Below, piece after piece: positions 26,121 to 36,600 of a DNA stretch of 64,000 nucleotides. Source of the DNA: DAOLCO01 sp964612555 (GTDB taxonomy: Bacteria > Bdellovibrionota_C > UBA2361 > SZUA-149 > DAOLCO01); NCBI GenBank assembly GCA_964612555.1, contig CAZTBW010000005.1:62001-126000 (forward strand), given 5' to 3'. Position 1 is the stretch's first letter, and every line of letters starts with the position of its first letter. The notes under the pieces are model-generated. The model was given only the letters and a program-made list of their open reading frames with translations. It was not told where the DNA came from and did not search any database. The position numbers and the translations under genes are program-made.

Positions 26121-26969
26121 TCAAAAATGTGCTCTATACCCCTTATAACCTTCTTTGAAGGACGGATAGAGGAATGAAAAGCCTGAATTCAGAACTTTGA
26201 GGTTACTAACCCCCTTCCCTCCGGGAGAGCTCTCAGACCGGATATCCAGAGCACCAAGACCATTCATCTGACGAATGAAGTTTATAACCTCAAGCCTCGG
26301 CACCGGACAGGAATCACTGATATTAAAAATCCCTTCGGAATTTGGCATTAAAAATAAACACGCGCGAGCTCCATCATGGACATGGATTCTGTTTGTAAGA
26401 CTATCCCGTAGCGGCACTTCAGCCTGAGTCATCGAACATGCAAGATCATAAAGAGAGCGTCTCTTCAAACCATAAATACCGGAAAACCGTAAAATCAGAA
26501 ATCTCTCAAGAAAGTCACTCTCACTAAAACAAGCCTGAAGAATTTCCTCCCCTTCTCTGATTATGTAAGACCGAAAACTTTCTCCACCAAGAGGAGAATC
26601 TTCAGTAACAAGACCCCCATCATCTTCAGAATAAACTCCCGTACTGGATATAAAAGTAAAATTTTTGAGAGGACGCGCCCCTTTCCTCGACCGAAAATAA
26701 TTCAGTATATTTGAAAGTCCATTCACATAGACCTCTCTGTATGCGGCTTCAGAAGACTCCCCCGCCGATACAGAATACACTACATGAGTAATATCTGATG
26801 GAATATGCGAAAAAGAACCCGGGTCAAGAACATCAAGATAAATCATTGATTGATTGCCGACTTCTGATGAAACTTTCCTGCTGCTGCCCAGAACCTGAAC
26901 ACCCGCAGCATCCGCAAGTTTCATAATTTCTCCACCTAAATAACCTGCTCCTGTAACCAGAAGCTTCAT
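26121..26969 (-). CDS. NAD-dependent epimerase/dehydratase family protein (SDR)
   Basis: Extended short-chain dehydrogenase-like protein of 282 aa. The Rossmann motif is TGAGYLGGEI at the N-terminus. FISSTGVYSEDDGG contains the catalytic Ser/Tyr region, though the classical YxxxK is not obvious: the segment around SYIIREGEEIL may replace it. ILRFSGIYGLKRRSLYDLA resembles the NAD-epimerase nucleotide-sugar region of YeeZ-like proteins. The ATG overlaps the ABC exporter stop by one base (TGATG), so the two are translationally coupled. Perhaps modifies a sugar or lipid precursor handled by the exporter (inference). Confidence 0.75.
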   Translation of the reverse strand: MKLLVTGAGYLGGEIMKLADAAGVQVLGSSRKVSSEVGNQSMIYLDVLDPGSFSHIPSDITHVVYSVSAGESSEAAYREVYVNGLSNILNYFRSRKGARPLKNFTFISSTGVYSEDDGGLVTEDSPLGGESFRSYIIREGEEILQACFSESDFLERFLILRFSGIYGLKRRSLYDLACSMTQAEVPLRDSLTNRIHVHDGARACLFLMPNSEGIFNISDSCPVPRLEVINFIRQMNGLGALDIRSESSPGGKGVSNLKVLNSGFSFLYPSFKEGYKGYRAHF

Positions 26970-28804
26970 CAGGAATTGACCTCAAGAACATCAAGAGGAT
27001 TGGTCAGTATTGCGGTCTCAAGTGGAGAACCATTTTTAATATTCTTTTCATAGTCCTCCCACATTTTAAAGAAATATTTTTTTCTGCTTATTAACTCAGG
27101 GAAGGAACCTACTTCCAGTACCTGGCTGTTTGCCATAACCACAATACGATCAAAAAGAGGAATAAGATTAAGTCTGTGGCAGGAGGAAACAATCATTCGA
27201 TCAGAAAAATGATAGAACATACCAAGATAAATTTCTTTTTCAGTTTTAGGGTCAAGACTTGAGGTAGGCTCATCAAGAAGAATAATCTCACGGTTTTTTG
27301 CCCGTATAAGCCCACGTGCAAGAGATAAGCGCTGCCGTTCTCCAACAGAAAGATTTAGACCCTTCTCCGCAAGACTTGTTTTTATTCCTCTGGGAAGCTT
27401 TGCAACCAGAGTATCAAGCTTGCACAGGGATATGAAAAAAGAAATTTCTTTCTGACTGAACTCTTCCCCCATGGTCAGATTATATTCAAATGTCTCCGAA
27501 AACACCTCCGGCTCCTGTGGAAGGAGAAGACACATTTTTGAAATATCATAAAACGTAAGATTATCCTGAAGATCGGTGGATATTGATACAGTGTCCGGCT
27601 CAATAAGCCTCCCAAATGCCTTTAGCAGCGTAGATTTACCACTTCCACTGGGACCTACTACCGCTATTTTCTCGCCTTTACAAAAATCAAGCGCTACCTC
27701 ATTTAAACCAACTTTTTCTCCTTCAACATAAGTGAAATTAAGATCTCTTATGTTCATCATCTGCCATTCAGGGAGCACGCTGCTTGGTGCTCTTGAGGGA
27801 AGTGCATCTTCTGCTTCTTCAAAAATCCTTACCGCATCTTCATATGCGGTAGAAGCTTCGATCATACCGCTATAATATCCGGTAAATGAACCAATCGCCT
27901 GAAAAATACGATCAAGATAGTTCAGAAGCACATACACCTGTGCCACATCAAAGGCACCTCCTGTCTGCCCGTAATTTATAAAATAAATCACCAGGGAAAG
28001 GCTGATCACCAGAGCATATCCGACCCCGGTAGTACCCCATTTCAGCTCCATAAACGCAGCGATTGCCTGAGACAGCACCCTCCCCTCTTCCTTCTGGGAA
28101 TAAAGCCTGCTTTTTGCGGGAGCTTCAAGATGAAGTGTTTTTACGGTAACAATATTACTTAATGAATCAACACATATTCTGTTCAATTTGTCATTGAACA
28201 TATTGTTTCTTCTGATTCTTGCGGTAAGTTTTTTATTGAAAAGAATCATGGCAAGAATAGTAAGCGTAGACATCGTAAGAACACTTACCGCTACCCAAAA
28301 ATCAAGCGCGAATATTGCAACTCCGGCAAAAATAACTTTAACCAGACCTTCTATAATTTGCCACACATAGGTACCCACCATACTCTCAATCGCACCCGCA
28401 GAACGATGAAGCCTGCTCAGGTTCTCTCCCGAGTGATGCCTTACGTGCCAGGACAGAGGAAAATCTACCAGGGTGTTAAACACCTTTGACATGATGTTTA
28501 TTCTACCTACATACGCCACCCGGTTCTGCACCCAACGTGCCAAATGATGGAATAACGTATGACCAAACCTCAGGAGGGCAAACAACCCGATACCAATAAG
28601 TCCCTTATGGAGCGCCTCCTCTGTTGCCCCCATAGTGACAAAAACCCCAAGAATATATCCAACCGCCCAGGGAACCATCAGGTCTATGGAGTAAGCAAGT
28701 ATGAATAGAACAATAAAGAGGTAAAAACGAGGTCTCTCCTCTGCAATAGCTTCCCAGGAAGCTTTAATGAGGGGTGCAAATGATCTCTTCTTTCTTCGCT
28801 GCAT
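26969..28804 (-). CDS. ABC exporter, fused membrane and ATPase domains (MsbA/NdvA-like)
   Basis: Half-transporter of 611 aa: six membrane helices (residues ~25-315) then a nucleotide-binding domain. Visible are Walker A VGPSGSGKSTLLKAFG near 383, signature LSVGERQRLSLARG near 487, Walker B IILLDEPTSSLD near 509 and the H-loop SSCHRLNL. Relatives export lipid A, drugs or, as NdvA/ChvA, cyclic beta-glucan. Divergent from the SbmA-like/glucan synthetase operon by 235 bp, so glucan export is plausible but not shown. Coupled to the epimerase downstream. Confidence 0.88.
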   Translation of the reverse strand: MQRRKKRSFAPLIKASWEAIAEERPRFYLFIVLFILAYSIDLMVPWAVGYILGVFVTMGATEEALHKGLIGIGLFALLRFGHTLFHHLARWVQNRVAYVGRINIMSKVFNTLVDFPLSWHVRHHSGENLSRLHRSAGAIESMVGTYVWQIIEGLVKVIFAGVAIFALDFWVAVSVLTMSTLTILAMILFNKKLTARIRRNNMFNDKLNRICVDSLSNIVTVKTLHLEAPAKSRLYSQKEEGRVLSQAIAAFMELKWGTTGVGYALVISLSLVIYFINYGQTGGAFDVAQVYVLLNYLDRIFQAIGSFTGYYSGMIEASTAYEDAVRIFEEAEDALPSRAPSSVLPEWQMMNIRDLNFTYVEGEKVGLNEVALDFCKGEKIAVVGPSGSGKSTLLKAFGRLIEPDTVSISTDLQDNLTFYDISKMCLLLPQEPEVFSETFEYNLTMGEEFSQKEISFFISLCKLDTLVAKLPRGIKTSLAEKGLNLSVGERQRLSLARGLIRAKNREIILLDEPTSSLDPKTEKEIYLGMFYHFSDRMIVSSCHRLNLIPLFDRIVVMANSQVLEVGSFPELISRKKYFFKMWEDYEKNIKNGSPLETAILTNPLDVLEVNS

Positions 28805-29039
28805 AAAACAAATCCCCTGAACTCTGGCATGGTTTGGGGAAAGTCCTTAAAATTGATAGCTTAATTGAATCTAATGGATGGCACTTATATATCTTTATTA
28901 ATTAAGTGTCAAATTAATGTTTTTTATATGCAACTACCTCTCTTTTCGCTTTAATGAGAAACTTATTTCTTTAAATTTACTCTAAATATCAATATGTTAG
29001 GAAGGTAAAAAATAAAGCGCGCTCTCTCTCATCACTGTA

Positions 29040-30716
29040 ATGCAAAAATCCTACTCTCTGACATTCAAAAGACTCTGGAAATTGATCCGCGGCATCTTTC
29101 AGTCCGACCTGAAGTGGTATGCCTATGGGCTGGTAGCACTTCTCATACTGTTTGCCCTGACGATTGCCGGCATCAACGTAATGATAAGCTATATTAATCG
29201 TGATCTCTTTAACGCACTTGCGCTGAAAGATCAGACCAAGTTTTTTGAAAAACTGTTTCTTCTTCTTGGAAGTTTTCTTCTCGCTACTCCTGTAACCGTT
29301 CTATATGCTTACACGGAACAACGCTTTGGACTCATGTGGAGAAAATGGCTCAGCAGAGAAATCCTCCAAAAGTATTTTAAGGAGTCAGCATTTTACAGAA
29401 TCAGCTGGCATGAGGGCATTGATAATCCTGATCAGAGAATTGAAGAAGATATTCGAACCCTCACTACGGGGCTTATCAGCCTCTTCATCATTATTGTAAA
29501 CTCGATGCTTACCCTGATCATGTTTGTAAGCATATTATGGTCTATCACACCAAACCTCTTGTTTGCAGTAGTAGTGTATGCCTTCGTGGGCTCAATACTT
29601 ACCTTTATCATTGGCAGAAAGTTAATTTCTCTCAACTTTACCCAGCTCAAAAAAGAAGCGGACTACAGGTACAAACTGGTTAATATTCGTGACAACGCAG
29701 AACCGATCGCATTTTATCAGGGTGCTAAAAAAGAATATATCCGCGCACGACAGCGTCTTAAAGAATCACTTAATAATTTCCTTAAAATTATCAATCTGAA
29801 CCTGCAATTAGGTTTATTTGTTAATATTTATAATTACCTTAAACCGGTACTGCCTATTATAATAGTTACCCCATTATACATGCGGGGAGAAATTGAATTC
29901 GGACAGATTACTCAGTCCGCAGATGCCTTTGTCCGCGTCGTTGAAGCCCTTTCTGTTATCATTCAACACTTTGGAACGATAAGCACCATGGCTGCCGTAG
30001 TGACTCGTCTCGGCACCTTCACTGAAACTCTCGAAGCTGCGGCAGAAGAAACCCATTGCCATTTTCCAAGGATTCACACCAGACACGCTCCCTATATTGA
30101 GATCAAAAATCTGACCATGACAACCCCTAATGGTGAACAGACACTCATCAAAGACCTTTCAATAGCACACAGGGAAGGTGGACTTCTCATTTCCGGAGCA
30201 AGTGGTCTCGGAAAAACTTCACTTCTTCGTGTCATTGGTGGGCTCTGGATATTTGGAGAAGGAGAGATTACAAGACCCGAAGATAAGGATTGCATGTTCA
30301 TCCCTCAGCGACCCTACCTGACACTTGGCTCTCTTCGCAATCAATTACTATACTCTAACCCTTCTACCGCATATACAAATGAAGAACTCAGAGAAGTACT
30401 CGTTAAAGCGGGATTACACAACCTGCTTAGAAGAATCAAAAGTTTCGACAAAACCTATGAGTGGTCAAACCTTCTTTCTGCCGGAGAACAGCAACAACTT
30501 GCATTTGCACGATTGTTATTAAGAAAACCCAGATTCGTTTTCCTTGATGAAGCAACCACCTCCGTTGATGCCACCACTCAAAATAAATTATATGAGCTCG
30601 TGATGGAACACTGCACCGCCTGGGTGAGCGTTGGATATAAGAGCAGCATTGGTTCATATCACCACACGCTGCTTGAATTCAGTATTGATGGCACCTTTAC
30701 CTGTCACACGTTATGA
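29040..30716 (+). CDS. SbmA/BacA-like ABC transporter with fused ATPase (YddA family)
   Basis: 558 aa. N-terminal SbmA/BacA-type membrane domain: long first helices, then the family segment ISWHEGIDNPDQRIEEDI near residue 122 and MRGEIEFGQITQSADAFVRV near 280. C-terminal ATPase with Walker A SGASGLGKTSLLR near 386, signature LSAGEQQQLAFARL near 480 and Walker B FVFLDEATTSVD near 500. Relatives import antimicrobial peptides, cobalamin or very-long-chain lipids; BacA is needed by rhizobia and Brucella in host cells. No ribosome site before the ATG. The stop overlaps the next start (ATGA), so they are coupled. Substrate unknown. Confidence 0.88.
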   Translation: MQKSYSLTFKRLWKLIRGIFQSDLKWYAYGLVALLILFALTIAGINVMISYINRDLFNALALKDQTKFFEKLFLLLGSFLLATPVTVLYAYTEQRFGLMWRKWLSREILQKYFKESAFYRISWHEGIDNPDQRIEEDIRTLTTGLISLFIIIVNSMLTLIMFVSILWSITPNLLFAVVVYAFVGSILTFIIGRKLISLNFTQLKKEADYRYKLVNIRDNAEPIAFYQGAKKEYIRARQRLKESLNNFLKIINLNLQLGLFVNIYNYLKPVLPIIIVTPLYMRGEIEFGQITQSADAFVRVVEALSVIIQHFGTISTMAAVVTRLGTFTETLEAAAEETHCHFPRIHTRHAPYIEIKNLTMTTPNGEQTLIKDLSIAHREGGLLISGASGLGKTSLLRVIGGLWIFGEGEITRPEDKDCMFIPQRPYLTLGSLRNQLLYSNPSTAYTNEELREVLVKAGLHNLLRRIKSFDKTYEWSNLLSAGEQQQLAFARLLLRKPRFVFLDEATTSVDATTQNKLYELVMEHCTAWVSVGYKSSIGSYHHTLLEFSIDGTFTCHTL

Positions 30717-33631
30717 ACAGAATACTCTTCTTACTGATAAGCATATTCACCGTTCAGGGTAGTACCGTTCTTAACGCCGGAGCGGAAACTCAGAACGAGA
30801 TAAGATTCTCACCTGAACAACTGGTTGATCTTGCTTTCAAAGACTGCCCGGAACTGCTTCAATATCTGAGCACCCCGCACGTACAGGCATCCCAATATGA
30901 AAAATTTCAGATAGGAGAAGCCCTGACAAGGATTCTTGAGCTTGAATCTCCAAACATACCTTCGGGAATGCAGGCTTCAAGCATATTGTACGATACCTAC
31001 TTTCCCTCTGATATATCACGGGTTCTTGAACCTGATCGTGAAAATGAAGCCAAGCTGTGCACTTTGCGGGCTCTCACCATGATAGCCCCGCAATCAATTG
31101 CATTTACTCCCGTTCTTTTTAAATTGACTTTGAGAAAAACCATCTCCGGAAATATTCGCCTTGAAGCACTTGATACCGCAGACAAAATCCTCTCAACAGT
31201 TTCCTCACCACTTGATGATGAGAGTAGACAAATACTTCTTCGCCAGATTCAGAAACATTCGGGTATTTTAAGTGACCCGATCTCCATATCCTTACTCGCA
31301 TATCTCGCCAGATATCATCTTCAGGATCTCCTGAAATTGATGTCAAAAGACCACAGAATAACGCCTGTCGCAATGAAAGCAATAGCAGGAACCGACCCTG
31401 ATGGAACACGCAGCATCCCATTACTGAAAGACAGCAGCACCCTGTGGGACGAAACCGGAATTTCATTGATCATAAAACATCTTTCCTTGTTTTCTGCCGA
31501 GGCGGCTCCACATATCATCGAATTCATTGGTGAGGTACTTGGAAATTTTTCAGCCGGAAAAAGTAATAAAATAAGAAAAGAAATTTTCTCTATTCTGAAC
31601 ATTCTTACGTCCAAACCTTCTACCTTCTCTGACTATTATCTGGAGCACAATTTGGAGGAAGACATACTTAATCAATATCTTTCCCTTCTTCAAACCGAAA
31701 ACAAAAGCAATAAAATAATAATTTTCAAACTGCTTTCAAAGATACAAATTCCATCTGAATATCAGATATGCAGTAACGATGAAGCGGAACTAAGATCTCC
31801 TCTGCTTACGGAAGCTCCCGGAAGCGAGTACCTACACTCTCTCTTAACTCATCTCATGTGCCCTCTTTCTGCTGAAAAAAAGAAAGAGATGCTTACATGG
31901 CTGGAAACAGAAGATAATTACGCAAAAACAACTATTGCAATTTCCGCCCTGGGTCATCATACAGCAATTGACCAACAAGCGGTTTCTGCTCTCAGAAAAC
32001 TACTTGCAAAACTCGCCAAGGACAAGAAAAACAAAGAGCTGGAACATCTAAGCGCCCTCTCCTTTTTCTACATATCGCAAAGTGCATTTGATAAACATTT
32101 CAATCAACTACTTCCTTTTGCCATCGAACATCTTCAAACATCCGGAGAACTCCCCCCTATTTTCAGAGAAACCATTACGGACTCAATTCACCCGGGCATG
32201 CTATTCTTCCTTGCACACGGAAGACATACCACCGCACAACTTGGAGAACTACTTGATCATAAAAGTGCTCTCGTGAGACTTCGCGCTGCAAGTATTCTAT
32301 CTTCCCCCGAGATTCCATACACTCCGTCTCACACTGCCTATTTCATAAAACTGCTTGATGACCCCGAAATCGAATTACAGAACATTGCGTTTGAGACGCT
32401 CAAAAAACAGGTAAAAGAAGCTGATTTAAAACTCTTTGTCAAAAATCTTAAAAATGAAAATTCTCTTAAAAAGTTTTATAGTACCAATATTATTTTTGAC
32501 AGATTTATACACGACACCGAGTCAGATTTGACAAAAAAGCTCGACTCTCAGTTCTCCGTAAAAGAAATTTTCCAGCAATATGCTTCAGTCCTTCCTGAAA
32601 TACCCTGTTCCATAAAAGCGAAACAAATTCCCGATGCCGTCTTTAGCAAAATATCAGATCAAACATTTGCGCTTCAGTCTGAAATTGTAAAATCTCATCT
32701 TACCTGTGCTGCGTTTTCCACAGACCACTTCGAGCAAGTGGCACGCCTGCTTACCCATATTAAAAAGAAATCACCACACGTAATTGAACTTTTCTTCAAA
32801 CAAGTCAAAAAAAGAAAATATTATTTAGCCAACACTACATTGTTTGATCTCACTGCTGACATACTCACCGGAACTTCCGAAATATCGCATGAGTTTATAG
32901 AGTTTCTGCTTCACCACACTAAAAATGCAGAAAGTATATATCTCTATCAATGGCTGCAAAAAAACAGGCGCTACACCAACGACAACAAAGAGGTGATTGA
33001 AAAACTTTTAAAAAACACATACCCAAACAAATCAACAAATGAACTGAATAAATTATTTTTAAAGCTGTTTCTCGGTGATTCCAATCCTGAATCCTGGTAT
33101 CCTGATCTGAAAAAACAAAAACTGAACGAGGATTCGCTTCGTGATTTTCTTAAACTGATTCCTGAATCCGAACTACGTTCTTTGATCACCTCTCTGGGAA
33201 ACCATGAAAGACCAGATCATTACTACATATCCTTTAAATCACATGTCTGCACCCTCGCTCCCTTTGAAGATAATTGCAAAGTCCTTTTTAACGAGATGAA
33301 ATCTGTACTTTTAGATCACCCATCAATGTTACTTTCTGCTTTACTTTTTCAAGCCGATCGGTATCTTGACTATGAAACTTGCGATGCAGAACATCAGTTG
33401 AATCTCATTTCGTGTGAGGAAAGAAGAGAAGCAATCCTTGGTGAAGCCGTATTATTACTTGAAAAATTATTACTAAGTGGTAGCTGGCTCCAGAGTACTC
33501 CGAACCAGGACACTAAAAAATTATCTGTTTTACTTGATATACTTACGGCATCTGATGCCCCATATCACTTACAGGTTTTATCAAAACTGTTTCGCATAAA
33601 ATTGCTTGACGATAGTACTATTAATTTGTAA
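30713..33631 (+). CDS. large exported helical-repeat (HEAT-like) protein, unknown function
   Basis: 972 aa with a signal peptide (MNRILFLLISIFTVQGS, cleavage near residue 24) and no later membrane segment, so it is probably periplasmic. The rest is alpha-helical with HEAT-like units, clearest around residues 510-565: HKSALVRLRAASILSSPE and LDDPEIELQNIAFETLKK. Such solenoids scaffold protein complexes. Cysteines are sparse. No enzyme motif. It is translationally coupled to the BacA-like transporter and lies 15 bases before the glucan synthetase, so the three form one operon; a periplasmic assembly or scaffolding role in glucan handling is inferred. No close family recognised. Confidence 0.8.
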   Translation: MNRILFLLISIFTVQGSTVLNAGAETQNEIRFSPEQLVDLAFKDCPELLQYLSTPHVQASQYEKFQIGEALTRILELESPNIPSGMQASSILYDTYFPSDISRVLEPDRENEAKLCTLRALTMIAPQSIAFTPVLFKLTLRKTISGNIRLEALDTADKILSTVSSPLDDESRQILLRQIQKHSGILSDPISISLLAYLARYHLQDLLKLMSKDHRITPVAMKAIAGTDPDGTRSIPLLKDSSTLWDETGISLIIKHLSLFSAEAAPHIIEFIGEVLGNFSAGKSNKIRKEIFSILNILTSKPSTFSDYYLEHNLEEDILNQYLSLLQTENKSNKIIIFKLLSKIQIPSEYQICSNDEAELRSPLLTEAPGSEYLHSLLTHLMCPLSAEKKKEMLTWLETEDNYAKTTIAISALGHHTAIDQQAVSALRKLLAKLAKDKKNKELEHLSALSFFYISQSAFDKHFNQLLPFAIEHLQTSGELPPIFRETITDSIHPGMLFFLAHGRHTTAQLGELLDHKSALVRLRAASILSSPEIPYTPSHTAYFIKLLDDPEIELQNIAFETLKKQVKEADLKLFVKNLKNENSLKKFYSTNIIFDRFIHDTESDLTKKLDSQFSVKEIFQQYASVLPEIPCSIKAKQIPDAVFSKISDQTFALQSEIVKSHLTCAAFSTDHFEQVARLLTHIKKKSPHVIELFFKQVKKRKYYLANTTLFDLTADILTGTSEISHEFIEFLLHHTKNAESIYLYQWLQKNRRYTNDNKEVIEKLLKNTYPNKSTNELNKLFLKLFLGDSNPESWYPDLKKQKLNEDSLRDFLKLIPESELRSLITSLGNHERPDHYYISFKSHVCTLAPFEDNCKVLFNEMKSVLLDHPSMLLSALLFQADRYLDYETCDAEHQLNLISCEERREAILGEAVLLLEKLLLSGSWLQSTPNQDTKKLSVLLDILTASDAPYHLQVLSKLFRIKLLDDSTINL

Positions 33632-33646
33632 ATCAAACGGAAACGT

Positions 33647-36600
33647 ATGCCACAAAGTTTTTTAAAAAAATTAAGCTCTTCACGACACCCTAACGAGGGG
33701 AAACCATTCCGATCTGAGATTCTCTCAAAAGAACTTTTGGGTCTTCATGCTGTCGATATCGCAAAAGCATCTCCTTTAGCTACAAAATACATAAAAGCAA
33801 TTCCCCTGAAAAACAAATTCAGGGAAAACTGCAAATCATTAAACTCAGTCTACTTTTCACTTTCCGAAATCGCATCGAAAAAAGGTTTCCTTGCTGCCGG
33901 TGCAGAGTGGTTACTGGACAATTACCATGTAATTGATGAGCAGGTTCGTGAAATCAGGAGAGACCTTCCCGCAAGCTACTACAAAGCCCTTCCTAAAATC
34001 GCATCCGGCGAGTGGAAAGGGTATCCGAGGGTATTTAGAATTACCTGTGATTATATTGAACACAGCGATTCCATGATTCAGTTGGAAACTCTTTCAGAGT
34101 ATATTTCTTCATTTCAAAAAGAACATGTGCTGAATATTAATGAACTCTGGGCTATCCCCATCATGCTTCGGCTTGCCCTGGTTGAGAATCTCAGAAGGCT
34201 TTCCCAGTCGGTACTCAGGTTTTCACTTGAAAGAGAATATGCCGAAACGATTTTTAACAGGATTGCACACAAAAAAGACATATCCTCAACTGAGATTCTT
34301 AGCCAAATACTCCAAAACGTCTCACCCAAACACGAACAAATAGATATCCTCTTTCCTTTACTGATTGCCCGACTGAGAACACTCGGAAGTAGTTCAGCTC
34401 TGGGCATTCAATGGCTTGAAGAAAAAGCACGCGAAAAAGAAGTTAACATCCATGAATCCACCAAAAAACAACAACAACTTCAGGCATCCGATCAGATTTC
34501 AATTGGAAATGCCGTTACTTCATTAAAAAACATTGGGCGACTTGACTGGAGAGAATGGGTCGAGTCTCAGTCTATCGTCAACCAGATTCTATCCAGAGAA
34601 CCTTCCAATATTTTCAGCTCGTCAGACTTCTACACCAGAGATCTGATCAGACATAAAATTGAAGACCTTTCAAGAAAATATAAATGCCCTGAAACTCACA
34701 TTGCCGAACTTGCACTTTTTCTTGCCAAAAACAATCCGGATACAGAACTTCCGTATAAATCTCATGCGGGATATTATCTGATTGATGAAGGAATAGACGA
34801 ACTTGAAAAAGAAATCAGTTCCGGAAACAATCTTCAAAGGAACATACGTTCTCATTTCAAAAACAACTCTTTTCTTTATTATTTACTGACCATACTTATA
34901 GCAACGGCGAGTATCAGTTTCTTTTTAACTGATCAACTTACTGACCCGGGCACCTCTGCCGGATATCTCTTTTTAATTTTTATTTTACTGTTTATCCCTT
35001 CCAGCCAGCTCGCACTTGAGTTCATCCAGTGGATATCATCCAAACTGCTTACTCCGGAGCCTCTACCAAAGCTGGACTACGATACGGGGATTCCGGATAC
35101 TGCGGCAACTCTTGTGGTAATCCAGTCAATTGTTTCAAATAAAGATCACTTACTAAAAACGATTGACGATCTTGAGATCCGAGCTATTGGCAACAAAAAT
35201 GCAAATATTTCATTTGGAATTCTTGCTGATTTATCTGATGCACCCACCAAAGATACTCCGGGTGATAGCGACCTTATATCAAGCAGTTTTAAAAAAATCC
35301 GGGAACTAAACTCTCAGTATGAATCCGAGGGAATACATTTTTTTATTTTATTCAGGGAACGCAGGTGGAACGAATCTGAGAAGAAATATATTGGATGGGA
35401 GAGGAAAAGGGGTAAGCTTATTGAATTTAATCGACTTCTTCGAGGAGCCGAGGATACTACTTTCAGCAGCTTTGAAGGGGATCTGAACATCCTTAGAAAA
35501 GCTACGTTCGTAATCACACTTGATAACGACACACAGCTTCCGCCCGGTACGGCAAAAAAACTCATCGGATGTGCCGATCATCCACTTAACAGCCCGGTTA
35601 TAAACTCAGAAAAGAGAATAACAAGCAGAGGATATGGAATTATTCAGCCTCGTGTCGGCATCACTCTTGAAAGCGCCTCTGCTACTCCATTTGCTTCTAT
35701 TTCTTCAGGACAGTCCGGTCTTGACCCTTACACAAGAACTATCTCGGATATATATCAGGATATATTCAGGGAAGCCTCTTTTATCGGAAAAGGTATTTAT
35801 CACATAGATACTTTCATTCAGGTACTTGATACAAGATTTCCCGAAAACAGCATTCTCAGTCACGATCTTCTGGAAAGCGGATACGTGCGATGTGGTCTTG
35901 CATCAGACATTGAAGTATTTGATGAATTTCCCAAACGGTATCATGCACACGCAAAGCGTCAACATCGCTGGATAAGAGGTGACTGGCAACTGGTTAAATG
36001 GCTCTTACGTGTCACTCCCACCCAAACCTCAAAAGAAAAGAACCACCTCTCGCATCTGGTACAATGGAAACTATTTGATAACCTGAGAAGAAGCCTTCTT
36101 CCTCTTAGCTTACTACTACTAGTGTTCGTAACATCTCTAAATAATTTTTCACTCACTCTTCTTGCAATTATTTTTCTTCTAAGTGGGTTCAGGACTTATT
36201 CACTTGTATATTCCATGCTTTTTAATATCCCGATAGGGTATTCAATATCTACACACTTTCATACAGTATTCAGGGATATAAAAAGCAGTTTTCTTTCCTG
36301 GTGTTTTGAGCTGATTACACTGCCCCATCAGGCATACATATCATCTGATGCCATTATTCGGACGCTCTACCGTGTATTTATTTCAAAACAAAATCTGCTG
36401 GAATGGGAAACCGCATTAAGTTCTGAATTGAGATTAAAAGCAACATTAAGCTCTTTTGTACAGTCAATGAAAGGTGCCTATGTTATCTTGCTTCCTCTGG
36501 CACTCCTTCCTCTTCTGGCTACGAATCTTACCACATGGGCGTATCTGTTAGTTATAGGACTTTGGGCGCTTGCTCCACTTCCTGCATGGTTGATCAGCAG